Source: Acidimicrobiia bacterium (GTDB taxonomy: Bacteria; Actinomycetota; Acidimicrobiia; Acidimicrobiales; CATQHL01). Taken from it: DNA of 63,644 bases. The notes under the pieces were generated by a model, which ran no database searches, had not been told where the DNA came from, and worked only from the letters and a program-made list of their open reading frames with translations. The translations under genes and the position numbers were made by a program. Shown here in pieces: positions 1 through 8,240 of this stretch. The stretch spans positions 1 through 63,644 of the forward strand of contig VXNF01000031.1 of the NCBI GenBank assembly GCA_009840735.1. The letters run 5' to 3'. Each line of letters begins with the position of its first letter. Within the stretch, counting starts at the first letter, position 1.

Positions 1-759
1 CCTCGGCTGGTCGGGCGGTGCGTCGTCGAGGCGGACAGCCACCCCAGCGAGAAGTTCCTGCCCGCCCGGGAGGCGGCAGGATCCAGCCTCGGCGGCGTGG
101 ACCGCAGGGGCAAGTACCTGATCGTGGCGCTCGACGGCGGTGACCGGGAGCTGGTGCTGCACCTCGGCATGACGGGGCGGCTGCAGTTCACCGCCGTTGC
201 GGCGCCCAGCGACGGCTATGTGCGGGCCTGGTGGGCCCTCGACGACGGCGCTGTCCTGGAGTTCCACGATGTGCGCCGGTTCGGGAGGTTGAGGGTCGTT
301 GCGGCGGGGCGCTACGAGGCGATTCCCACGCTGGCGCAGCTCGGCCCCGAACCGCTGACGGACGACTTCACCCCGGGCGGACTCTGGTCGGCGCTGCGTC
401 GGAGCCGCCGCCGAGTCAAGACCCAGCTGCTCAGCCAGCGCCCGGTGGCGGGGCTGGGCAACATCTACGCAGACGAGGCCCTGTGGCGGGCGGGCATCAA
501 CCCGGCCAAGCGCGCGATCACCAAGGCGGAGGCCGCCGCCCTTCACGCCGCCATCGGCGAGGTCCTGCGCCAGGCCGTCGAGCACCGGGGCACCACGTTC
601 CGTGACTACCGCACGCTGCTAGGTCCCGGCGGCGACAACTTCGCCCACTTGGACTGCTACGGACGGCGCGGCGAGGGGTGCCGCCGCTGCGGTGACGAGC
701 TGCGCAGCCGCCTCCTCGACGCCCGCACGACCACCTACTGCCCCGCCTGCCAGCGCTGA
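1..759 (+). CDS. mutM: Formamidopyrimidine-DNA glycosylase (Fpg/MutM), 5'-truncated
   Basis: Base-excision-repair glycosylase/AP lyase for oxidised purines such as 8-oxoguanine. The reading frame is open from base 1, so about 30-40 N-terminal residues, including the catalytic Pro-Glu-Leu start, lie outside the window; 252 residues are visible. Seen in the sequence are the RRGKYLIV and HLGMTGRL motifs of the N-terminal beta-sandwich, the VAGLGNIYADEALWRAGI helix-two-turn-helix signature, and a C-terminal zinc finger with two CxxC pairs (CRRCG and CPAC). Family and function are secure. The 229 bases that follow before selD hold no gene I can recognise. Confidence 0.93.
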   Translation, partial: PRLVGRCVVEADSHPSEKFLPAREAAGSSLGGVDRRGKYLIVALDGGDRELVLHLGMTGRLQFTAVAAPSDGYVRAWWALDDGAVLEFHDVRRFGRLRVVAAGRYEAIPTLAQLGPEPLTDDFTPGGLWSALRRSRRRVKTQLLSQRPVAGLGNIYADEALWRAGINPAKRAITKAEAAALHAAIGEVLRQAVEHRGTTFRDYRTLLGPGGDNFAHLDCYGRRGEGCRRCGDELRSRLLDARTTTYCPACQR

Positions 760-988
760 CCGCGAGGCGACTGGCAGCGCGGCCGGCGGGGCGGCCGCGA
801 CGGGCTGGGCGCAACCGACCACCGGTCCCGCACCGCCTGGGCCCGGCTTTGTCCCCGACAGCAGTCGAGGGGCGGCCGATCAGTGCGCCAGCCGGTACGG
901 GCACCTCGGATGTGGAGAACTAGCGTTGACGGAAGCGGGGCGGCCGCCTCGCCTTGACCGGAGAAGCAACGCGACACGAGACCCTTCC

Positions 989-2275
989 ATGACGATCCGA
1001 CTGACGCAGTACAGCCACGGCGCGGGTTGAGCCGGCAAGCTCGGTCCTGCCGACCTTGCGCAGGTTCTGCGCTCACTCCCAACGCCCGCCCACCCCGACC
1101 TGCTGATCGGCACCGGGGACGACGCCGCCGTCTGGCGCCGGCCCGACGGGCGCGCCCTGGTTTCGACTGTGGACTTCTTTCCCCCGGTCACCGACGACGC
1201 TGCGACCTGGGGCCGGATCGCCGCAGCCAACGCCGCCAGCGACATCTACGCCATGGGGGGCCGCCCGCTGTTCGCGCTCAACGTCGTGGTCTGGCCGAAG
1301 GATCGCCTGCCGCTTGAGCTGCTAGGCGAGGTGCTCGGCGGCGGCGCGGCGGCAGCCGCCGAGGGCGGCTGGCACATAGTCGGCGGTCACACGACCGACG
1401 GCCCAGAGCCTGTCTACGGCCAGGCCGTCATCGGCGAGGTGGACCGCCGGCGAATGATGACCAAGGCCGGGGCGCTGCCCGACCAGGAACTCATACTCAC
1501 CAAGCCACTCGGAACCGGCATAATCACCACGGCCCACAAGCGCCTCCCTCCGCCGGACGATGCGCCAGCGGAGGGCCACGCTGCCGGAGCGACCACCGAG
1601 TCGTCGGGCCCGCCCCCCAGAGCGGACATTCGCAATGTCCGCTACGTGGCGGAGTCCGCCGCCGACATCAGCTACCGGCTCAGCCGGCATCGGCTCTCGG
1701 AACCGCTTCAACAGGGACCCGAAGAAAGCGAGACGGTGGGAGAAGCGGGGCGCCCTACCTGGGACGGCCGTCAGGAGAAGCTGGCCGTGGCCCTATCGAC
1801 CGCGATCGAATACATGTGCCAACTGAACGACAAGGCGTCGGAAATGGCCGTCGAGGCCGGTGTCACAGGCGCTACCGACGTCACAGGATTCGGCCTGCTC
1901 GGGCACCTGCAGGAGATGTGCGCAGCCTCCTACGTGGGCGCATGGTTGGGGGCACCAAGAGTTCTGACGCTGCCGTTCGCGGCCGAATTCGCCGCCGGCG
2001 GGTTCGTACCGGGCGGCACCGACCGCAACCTGGCCGCCGCGAGGCCTCACTTGGACCGGGGACTCGGATGGGGGGGCGGCGGGAGCGAGGGCAGCTACCG
2101 CCTGATGGGCGACCTACTTGCCGACCCACAGACCTCAGGAGGACTGTTGCTGGCGTGCCCCCCAGAGACTGCGTCCGACCTACTCGAATCACTGCTGGAC
2201 ACCGGCCATATGGCGAGCGTGGTGGGGCGGACGCTGTCGCGGATTCCGCCCGGCCGGATCGAACTGGACCCATAG
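989..2275 (+). CDS. selD: Selenide, water dikinase (SelD) with selenocysteine encoded by in-frame TGA
   Basis: Makes selenophosphate from selenide and ATP, the selenium donor for Sec-tRNA and selenouridine. The frame is open except for TGA at 1028-1030. That codon falls exactly at the catalytic Cys/Sec position: residues 1-13 read MTIRLTQYSHGAG, then U14, then AGKLGPADL, matching the E. coli SelD start LTQYSHGAGCGCK. Lys17 aligns with the catalytic lysine, while the second cysteine of the CxC pair is Gly16. The rest is ordinary SelD: GTGDDAAVW, NAASDIYAMGG, GGHTTDGPE, LTKPLGTG, TDVTGFGLLGHL, DPQTSGGLL. Length is 428 residues against roughly 340-350 usual, because of an insertion of about 75 low-complexity residues around 185-260. 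The ATG was chosen because it aligns with the family start; the ribosome site is weak. A frameshift or real truncation is unlikely because the frame resumes in register. Other Sec genes (selA, selB, selC) are not in the window. Confidence 0.92.
1035..1059 (+). promoter_or_regulatory. Candidate bacterial SECIS hairpin
   Basis: Starts four bases after the TGA codon of selD. GCAAG (1035-1039) pairs with CTTGC (1055-1059); after one C-C mismatch, TCGG (1041-1044) pairs with CCGA (1050-1053), leaving a 5-base loop, TCCTG. The GGUCCUG apex resembles the GGUCUG apex of the E. coli fdhF SECIS. Bacterial SECIS elements lie directly downstream of the UGA inside the coding region, as here. The fold was made by eye. 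Confidence 0.6.
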
Positions 2276-2288
2276 CACGGCCAGCGCG

Positions 2289-2987
2289 ATGAGGAGTTCT
2301 CGCCTCGTTGGCCTGCTTGTCGCCGTGGCCGGCGGTGCGCTGACGCTCTCGGCGGCATCACTGCTTGTTGCACAGGACTACCTCGTCGCACAGGGAGTCC
2401 GCATTGTGATCGTCTCCTTCGCGCTGGGAGCGATCCCGTTCTCCAACCTCCTGGCTCAGTCGGTCGCGGGCACCGACCTGCGGTCCGTCGGCACCGTGTC
2501 GGGCACGGCGCTTTACCGGGTGGCCGGCTTCGCGCCGCTCGCGGTCGGCGGGCTCCTCGACGTCGCCAAGGCGGTGCCCGGGGTCCTCGCGGCGGATCCG
2601 GCCCCCCTGGTGAGCGCTCTGGCGGCGGGCGCCGCGGTCGCCGGGCACAACTGGTCCCCGTTCCTGCGGGGTGCGGGCGGGCGCGGCGTCTCTCCAGCCA
2701 TGGGGGCGTTGGCGGTCGTCCACTGGCCCGGCGCGGTGCTGCTGCTGGCGGGCCTGGCTGCCGGCAGGGCCGTGCGCCAGACGGCGCTGGTTTCCTTCGG
2801 CGCCATCCTGGCTCTGCCGCTGCTGGCGCTGCGGTGGGGTGGGCGCGACGCCGCCCTAGCGGGTGCGGTGGTTGTGGCGCCGATGCTCCTGAAACGACTC
2901 ACGGCCAACAACACCATGCCTCCGGCGGGCCGACGGTGCCGCGTGGCGCTGCGGCGCCTGCTCTGCGACAACGACGGGACGCCATGA
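2289..2987 (+). CDS. Divergent PlsY-like membrane acyltransferase
   Basis: A 232-residue integral membrane protein with about six hydrophobic segments, starting at ATG 13 bases after selD. It follows the layout of PlsY, the acyl-phosphate:glycerol-3-phosphate acyltransferase of phospholipid synthesis. However, all three catalytic loops are eroded. The GSGNxGATN loop reads VGTVSGTALYR, the DxxKG loop reads DVAKAVPG, and the GHxxPxFxxFKGGKG loop reads GHNWSPFLRGAGGRGVS. The loop spacing and GHNW/GGRGV remnants support the family. Whether the enzyme is active or has another substrate is open. The start could lie a few codons further in. Confidence 0.6.
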   Translation: MRSSRLVGLLVAVAGGALTLSAASLLVAQDYLVAQGVRIVIVSFALGAIPFSNLLAQSVAGTDLRSVGTVSGTALYRVAGFAPLAVGGLLDVAKAVPGVLAADPAPLVSALAAGAAVAGHNWSPFLRGAGGRGVSPAMGALAVVHWPGAVLLLAGLAAGRAVRQTALVSFGAILALPLLALRWGGRDAALAGAVVVAPMLLKRLTANNTMPPAGRRCRVALRRLLCDNDGTP

Positions 2988-3021
2988 GACAGGGCCGATC
3001 CAGCGCCGCCGGCGGCGCACC

Positions 3022-4275
3022 GTGAGCTCGCTTCGACGGGTCATCGCCGGCGGTGACTTCCGGCGGCTGCTCGTGGGCCAAGCCGTCTCGGGCCTGGGCG
3101 ACTGGATGGCCACGTTCGCGCTCATGGCGCTGGCCTGGGAGGTGACCTCATCGACGAGCGCCGTGGGCGGGATCCTCACACTTCGCCTGCTGCCGGCCGC
3201 CCTCGGCGGCACGGTGGCGGCCCGGGTCTCGCTGCGCTGGGACCGCCGCCGCACGATGCTGGCGACGGATCTGCTGCGAGTGGGGATCGTGGCGATCATC
3301 CCGCTCATCGCCCAGCTCTGGTGGATCTACCTGTGGGCGTTCGTGCTGGAGGCGGCCAGCGTGATCTTCCTCTCCGCCCGCGACGCCGCCGTGCCGGAAC
3401 TAGTCGAGGCCGACGACCTGCCCACGGCGAACAGCCTGATGCTGGGATCCTCCTTCGGCAGCATCCCCGTCGGCGCGGGCGCCTTCGCCGCCTTGACCCT
3501 GCTGCCGTTCGCCGACGCGGGCTGGCTGGCGTCCCGCCCGCACGCCGTCGTGTTCTGGATCGATGCGCTGACCTATCTGGTCTCGGCGCTACTCATCGCC
3601 CGGATGGCGCCGCTCGGACGACCGGCGCAACGCCCTACCCCCGTCAGCAACGTCGGACGACTGCGCGACGCGGCGCAAGTCCCCCTGGTTCGCACGGTGA
3701 TGCCCGCCGCCGCCGCCGTGGCGCTGGGCCTCGGCGCCCTGTTCTCGCTGGGCCTCAGCCTCGTGCGCGAGGAACTGGGCGCCTCGGACCTGGAGTTCGG
3801 GATCCTGATCGCAATCTTCGGCGTCGGCGCCGGGGCGGGATTGATCATCGTGACCCGCCTGGCGCGCCCGCTGCTGGAAATCACCCGCTACGGAACCCTG
3901 GGGATGGGCGCTTTGGTAGCCACAATGAGCCTCAGCCCCCTGCTCTGGCTGACCTATCTGGGCGCCTTCGGCTTCGGCTTGGCGGCGACGGTCGCGCTCA
4001 CCTCGGGAATGACCGCGCTGCAATCCGGCACCGACGACTCGCAGCGCGGGGTTGCCTTCGCCGCCTTCCACATGGTCATCCGGATGGCGCTCGGACTCGC
4101 CGCCGCCGTCGCGGGCGCCATCGGCGATGCGCTGAGCGCAGTCAGGATCTTCAACACTTGGACGCTGAGCGGGACGAGGCTGGTGCTGCTGGCGTCAGGA
4201 ATCCTTGTCGTCGCCAGCGCCGCGGCGGTCCGCCTCGTGCCGCGGCACCGGCCGGACACGGGCGACGCCGCATGA
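3022..4275 (+). CDS. MFS-type transporter
   Basis: A 417-residue protein with roughly twelve hydrophobic segments, starting at GTG. The early sequence (residues 1-45) resembles the MFS_3/enterobactin-exporter-like group: FRRLLVGQAVSGLGDWMATFAL in helix 1, then RWDRRRTMLATDLLRVG in the loop 2-3 region, the usual position of the MFS signature. Substrate unknown. It overlaps degV by the 4-bp ATGA, so the two are translationally coupled and in one operon with the PlsY-like gene. The pairing with a fatty-acid-binding DegV protein hints at a lipid or fatty-acid link, which is inference only. Confidence 0.8.
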   Translation: MSSLRRVIAGGDFRRLLVGQAVSGLGDWMATFALMALAWEVTSSTSAVGGILTLRLLPAALGGTVAARVSLRWDRRRTMLATDLLRVGIVAIIPLIAQLWWIYLWAFVLEAASVIFLSARDAAVPELVEADDLPTANSLMLGSSFGSIPVGAGAFAALTLLPFADAGWLASRPHAVVFWIDALTYLVSALLIARMAPLGRPAQRPTPVSNVGRLRDAAQVPLVRTVMPAAAAVALGLGALFSLGLSLVREELGASDLEFGILIAIFGVGAGAGLIIVTRLARPLLEITRYGTLGMGALVATMSLSPLLWLTYLGAFGFGLAATVALTSGMTALQSGTDDSQRGVAFAAFHMVIRMALGLAAAVAGAIGDALSAVRIFNTWTLSGTRLVLLASGILVVASAAAVRLVPRHRPDTGDAA

Positions 4276-5111
4276 CCGTCGCCGTCGTCACCGACAGCGC
4301 GGCGGCGCTGCCGCAGACCCTGCAGGATGAACTCGACATCGGCGTGGTACCGATCCTTCTCACCGTCGACGGAAACGAGGTTCCCGAGGGCGCCATGACA
4401 CCGCAGGCGTTGCTCGCCGCGGGCAGGCTGCGCACCGCGGCACCGAGCCCCGGTGCCTTCGCGGCCGCCGTGCGCGCACGCCAAAGCGACGACGGCGTGC
4501 TCATCGTCACCCTCTCCGAGCGGCTCTCGAGCTGCTACCGGTCAGCGGTGCTGGGCGCCGGCGAAGCCGGAGGGCCCACGATCGTGGTCGACACGGCCAA
4601 CGCCGCCGGCGGCCAGGCCCTCGCGGTCCACGCCGCCGCCTGTGCGGCGCGCCGCGGCGCCAGCCTGGCCGAGACGGCGGAGGTCGCCCGCCGCGTCGCC
4701 GCCAGAGTGCGCCTGATCGGCGTGCTGGGGAGCCTCGACCAACTCGTGCGCAGCGGGCGAATCCCGACGGCAGCGGGCCGGGCCGGCGACCGACTCGGCG
4801 TCCGACCGCTGTTCGACATCCACGACGGTCGGATCCGCCGGCTGCTGCCGGCCCGCAGCACGGCCGGCGCCCACCGGCGGATCCTGGACCAATGGCACCA
4901 GAGCCGCCCGCCGGAATTCCGAGCCCTGCACGTGGCGGCTGTCCACGCGGGGGCGCCCTCCGAGGCGCGGGCACTGCTGTCGGCGGTGACCGGTGAAGTG
5001 CAACCCTCAACCTGCTTCACCAGCGGCTTCGGCGGCGCGCTGGTCGCCACGACCGGCGTCGGCGTCTCCGGTTTGGCCTGGTGGTGGGAGACGCCCGAGC
5101 AGCCGCGCTAG
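4272..5111 (+). CDS. DegV family fatty-acid-binding protein
   Basis: A 279-residue cytosolic protein of the DegV (FakB-like) family, which binds a fatty acid and presents it to a FakA-type kinase. Diagnostic features are the start VAVVTDSAAALP, the first-domain segment GVVPILLTVDG, the TLSERLSSCYRSAV motif (the SSGTYQSA region of FakB), the IGVLGSLDQLVRSGRIP segment, and RPLFDIHDGRI. The FakA kinase is not in the window. The gene overlaps the upstream MFS stop by 4 bp and ends 1 bp from the stop of the convergent map gene. Confidence 0.88.
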   Translation: MTVAVVTDSAAALPQTLQDELDIGVVPILLTVDGNEVPEGAMTPQALLAAGRLRTAAPSPGAFAAAVRARQSDDGVLIVTLSERLSSCYRSAVLGAGEAGGPTIVVDTANAAGGQALAVHAAACAARRGASLAETAEVARRVAARVRLIGVLGSLDQLVRSGRIPTAAGRAGDRLGVRPLFDIHDGRIRRLLPARSTAGAHRRILDQWHQSRPPEFRALHVAAVHAGAPSEARALLSAVTGEVQPSTCFTSGFGGALVATTGVGVSGLAWWWETPEQPR

Positions 5112-5112
5112 G

Positions 5113-6054
5113 TCAGCCCCCGCGGCCCTCCGGCGCCACCGCGAGGTCGTGCGCGCAGCGGCCGTCGGCGGTCAGGGTGAGGATTTCCGCCCCGTCGGCG
5201 GTCACGAGCAGCGTGTGCTCGAACTGAGCCGTGCGGGACCGGTCGGCGGTCACCGCCGTCCAGCCGTCGCTCCAAAGCTCAACCTGCGGGCGCCCGAGGG
5301 TCAGCATCGGCTCGATGGTGAAGGTCATTCCCTCCTCCAGCGGCGTGGCGTTGCTCGCGTCGTGATAGTGCGGGACCTGCAGGCTGCCGTGGAAGTCGGT
5401 GCCCACTCCGTGGCCGACGAACTCGCGCACCACGCCGAGCCGGCCGGGGCGGGCGACCGCTTCGATTGCCCGGCCGAGCTCGCTGATCGGGACCCCCGGC
5501 GCCACCACGCCGATAGCCGCCCGCAGCGCCCGCAGCGTCTCGGCGACCAATCGGGCGCTCTCGGCGTCGGTCTCGCCGACGCAGAACATGGCCGAAGTGT
5601 CGCCGTGTACGCCGTCCAGATAGACCGTCACGTCGATGTTCACGATGTCACCGCTGACCAGTGGTCGGCTGTCAGGGATGCCGTGGCAGATCACCTCGTT
5701 TACCGAGGTGCAGACCGACTTCGGGAAGCTGCGGTAGCCGAGCGGGCTTGGGTACGCCCCGCGCGCCAGAACCTCGGCGTGAGCGACTTCGTCGATGGCG
5801 TCGGTGGTGACGCCCGGCTCGACGTGCTCGCCGGCGAGCAACAGCACCTCAGCGGCCGCCATCCCGGCGCGGCGCATCGACTCGATCTCCGCCGGCGAGC
5901 GCACCGCCTCCATGCACGGTAGCCCTGGTTCGCCGCGGGCGTTGCTCACGTAGGGCGGCCGGACGATGTGACGCGGCACCGGTCGGGCCGGGCCGACGAT
6001 TCCAGGGTGAACTGACGCCGACCGTACGAGCCGCCGCCGTTTGCGCTTGGCCAC
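5113..6054 (-). CDS. map: Methionine aminopeptidase, type Ic (MapB-like)
   Basis: Removes the initiator methionine from nascent proteins; a two-metal cytosolic enzyme. The GTG at 6054 gives 313 residues and an N-terminal extension with VGPARPVPRHIVRPPYV, the proline-rich linker seen in mycobacterial MapB (type Ic). Metal ligands are visible in the expected order: an Asp in NIDVTVYLDG, an Asp in GVHGDTSAMF, a His in EFVGHGVGTDFH, a Glu in FTIEPMLT and a Glu in TAQFEHTLLV. It starts 4 bp after the enoyl-CoA hydratase stop, so the two are cotranscribed. Confidence 0.93.
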   Translation of the reverse strand: MAKRKRRRLVRSASVHPGIVGPARPVPRHIVRPPYVSNARGEPGLPCMEAVRSPAEIESMRRAGMAAAEVLLLAGEHVEPGVTTDAIDEVAHAEVLARGAYPSPLGYRSFPKSVCTSVNEVICHGIPDSRPLVSGDIVNIDVTVYLDGVHGDTSAMFCVGETDAESARLVAETLRALRAAIGVVAPGVPISELGRAIEAVARPGRLGVVREFVGHGVGTDFHGSLQVPHYHDASNATPLEEGMTFTIEPMLTLGRPQVELWSDGWTAVTADRSRTAQFEHTLLVTADGAEILTLTADGRCAHDLAVAPEGRGG

Positions 6055-6058
6055 GCCG

Positions 6059-6886
6059 CTATACCGCCGCCGGGTCTCCGTCCGCCGCCGGCGGCGCAGG
6101 CCAGACCGCCGGGCGCTTGGCCAAGAATGCCCCGATGCCCTCCTGGGCGTCGTCCATTGCGGCGTTGGCGGCCATGACCTGGCGCGTGTATTCGTAGGCC
6201 TCGGGCTCTGCGCGGTCCAGCTGCTCGTAGAAGGCCTGCTTGCCGATCGCCAGAACACCCGCGCTGAAGCGACTGATCCGCCCGGCTAGGTCGACCACCG
6301 ACTCCCGCAGCTCGCCGGGGGCGACCACCCGGTTCACCAGCCCCCACTCGGCGGCGGTGGCGGCGTCGATCGGGTCACCGGTCAGGAGCATCTCCAGCGC
6401 CCGCTTGCGCCCGATCGCCCGGGACAGCGGCACCATCGGCACCGAGCAGAACAGGCCGATGCGCACGCCGGGCACAGCGAAGCGACTACCCGCCGTCGCC
6501 ACGGCCAGATCGCAGGCCGCCACGACCTGACAGCCAGCGGCGGTGGCGATGCCGTCCACGGCGGCGACCACCGGTTGCGGCGCGCTGCGGATCACCGCCA
6601 TCAACTCGCAACAGACGTCGAAGATCTCCTCGTAGAAGGCGTCGGAGCGCCCCGCCATCTCCGCTAGATCGTGACCGGCGCTGAAGGCGGGAGGCGTACC
6701 GGCGATGACGATCACCCGAACCGCGGGGTCGGCGCCAAGCCCGGCCACCGCGGCGACGAGATCTCGAAGCACCGCCAGGCTGAGAGGATTGCGACGCGCC
6801 GGATTGTCCAGCAGCACCTCAGCGATGTCGCCGTCGCAGCTCACGCGCACATGGCTCGTGACCTGCGATCCGTTGCCACCGCCCAT
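6059..6886 (-). CDS. Enoyl-CoA hydratase/isomerase family protein (ECHDC3-like)
   Basis: A 275-residue crotonase-fold protein. The oxyanion-hole motifs are present (FSAGHDLAEM, and GIATAAGCQVVAACDLAVA). The segment PGVRIGLFCSVPMVPLSRAIGRKRALEM is typical of the ECHDC3-like branch rather than a beta-oxidation FadB. In place of the two catalytic glutamates of true hydratases it shows AAGCQ and GLFCS, so classical hydratase activity is doubtful and another CoA-ester chemistry is possible. It is first in a two-gene minus-strand unit with map. Confidence 0.82.
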   Translation of the reverse strand: MGGGNGSQVTSHVRVSCDGDIAEVLLDNPARRNPLSLAVLRDLVAAVAGLGADPAVRVIVIAGTPPAFSAGHDLAEMAGRSDAFYEEIFDVCCELMAVIRSAPQPVVAAVDGIATAAGCQVVAACDLAVATAGSRFAVPGVRIGLFCSVPMVPLSRAIGRKRALEMLLTGDPIDAATAAEWGLVNRVVAPGELRESVVDLAGRISRFSAGVLAIGKQAFYEQLDRAEPEAYEYTRQVMAANAAMDDAQEGIGAFLAKRPAVWPAPPAADGDPAAV

Positions 6887-7157
6887 GCGACAAGCCTAAC
6901 GGCGCGCCACCTGCGCCGCCCCGGTGGCGCCACCCCGGCCCCGGGGGACCGCAGGAGGCGCTGCAGGCCGATCTCGCTGCGGTTATGGCGCCGACCGGGG
7001 CAGCGGCCGGGATCGATGCCGTCGGGTCCCGCTATCGGGCGCCTGTGCCGAGCACGCGCGGCGACCACATCGAGCCGATCCGATTGAGTCAGATCAGTTC
7101 ACATCAATTTCTCTTGTTTCAATGTTGTTTTCATCAGCGCCGTGTATCATCGCATTC
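6887..7157. other. Intergenic region, AT-rich just before the lipoprotein gene
   Basis: 271 bases between divergent genes (enoyl-CoA hydratase, minus; lipoprotein, plus). Most is GC-rich and featureless. The last ~70 bases (about 7085-7157) switch abruptly to AT-rich sequence with several TTGTTT/TTTCA tracts and a TATCAT close to the ATG, which looks promoter-like. I could not find a -35/-10 pair with ideal spacing. Confidence 0.35.
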
Positions 7158-8240
7158 ATGAAGCTACACGAGAGATATCTAGATCTGTTCCTCGCAGGCA
7201 GGACACGGCGTTGGTGGGGCACACGCGGGGTTGCGGTCGCGCTCGCCGCCGCGTTGGTCTTAACCCCGGCGTGCGGGACGACCGGGCAGGACCCCGCGAA
7301 GGGCGCCGCGGCTCTGGCCGACCTGGCGACGGCCCCGCTGTCCGGTCAGGCCCCCAGATCACCGGTGCCCCTGCCGTCCCCCGGACCGGCCGAAGCGACC
7401 TCCGGGGTGGCCGAGCCCCGAGAGGCCCTGAAAGCCGCGCCGGAGGCACCCGCGGGCGCCGCCGCCTACCTGCGACCGAGCCCGCGGACGACCGTGGCGG
7501 CGCGCCCGGACTGGCACCCCGAAGCCGCGCCCGCCCTCGGCGGAACCGGGGCCTCGCCTTCAGACGGCGCAGACGGCGCCTCCGCCGCCACCACGCCGCC
7601 GGGGCCAGTCGAAGTGCTGCCCGGACCCTCAACGCCGGAGCGGCCCGGACATGAACGGGCGGCGGCCCACGGTCCGGTGCCTGTTATGTCCTCCCGCGCA
7701 GGCGAGTCTCCGCCCGCCGACGTCGCCGCCGCGATCCTTGACGCCTACACCGCGTTCTGGGACAGCTACTGGGCCGCTGCCGCCCATCCGGTGAACCCCC
7801 AGCATCCAGGAATCGCTCGGCACAGCACCGAGCCGCTGCGCAGCCGAACTGTCGGCGTCCTGCTCGGGCGGGCCGGCGAGGGCATCGCCTTGCGTCTGCC
7901 CGCCGACCACGGCGCGGGCCGGATCGTACAAATCGAGGGATGGGACAGCGCCAGCGCCGAGGTCCTGGACTGCTTCGTGGACAGCGCCGTGCTGTACGAG
8001 GTGGCGACCGGTCGAGTGCGCAACGACGAGCAGGCCACGGTCGTGCATCTCGGGCTCCTGAGGCGCAGCGGGGACGCGTGGCGCGTGGCAGAGATCTTCG
8101 AGCAGGCAACCCACACAGGAAGGACGAGCGGATGCATCATCCAGCACAGCACTCCCGAACCCCCAACTCCGACCGGCGGCCCCGCGGCCCCAACCGCCGG
8201 CGCGGCCAGCGCGCCGCTCACGCCGTCGTGGCTGTCGTGA
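7158..8240 (+). CDS. Putative lipoprotein with NTF2-like C-terminal region
   Basis: A 360-residue secreted protein of unknown function. Residues ~17-45 form a signal peptide (RRWWGTRG, then a hydrophobic run) ending at TPACG, which fits a lipoprotein cysteine although position -3 is Thr. Residues ~50-190 are Ala/Pro/Gly-rich linker. Residues ~190-330 look globular, from ILDAYTAFWDSYWAAAA to LRRSGDAWRVAEIFEQA, and resemble the NTF2-like domains of actinobacterial lipoproteins. The 3' end overlaps the next gene by 109 bp in another frame. Confidence 0.7.
   Translation: MKLHERYLDLFLAGRTRRWWGTRGVAVALAAALVLTPACGTTGQDPAKGAAALADLATAPLSGQAPRSPVPLPSPGPAEATSGVAEPREALKAAPEAPAGAAAYLRPSPRTTVAARPDWHPEAAPALGGTGASPSDGADGASAATTPPGPVEVLPGPSTPERPGHERAAAHGPVPVMSSRAGESPPADVAAAILDAYTAFWDSYWAAAAHPVNPQHPGIARHSTEPLRSRTVGVLLGRAGEGIALRLPADHGAGRIVQIEGWDSASAEVLDCFVDSAVLYEVATGRVRNDEQATVVHLGLLRRSGDAWRVAEIFEQATHTGRTSGCIIQHSTPEPPTPTGGPAAPTAGAASAPLTPSWLS

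Noticed and set aside
760-988. tRNA-Sec next to selD
   Set aside because: I looked for a long-acceptor tRNA fold with a TCA anticodon in the gap and found none.
1169-2275. SelD as a gene starting at 1169
   Set aside because: This start would drop the catalytic loop and the first ATP-binding segment; the upstream frame continues the family alignment through the TGA.
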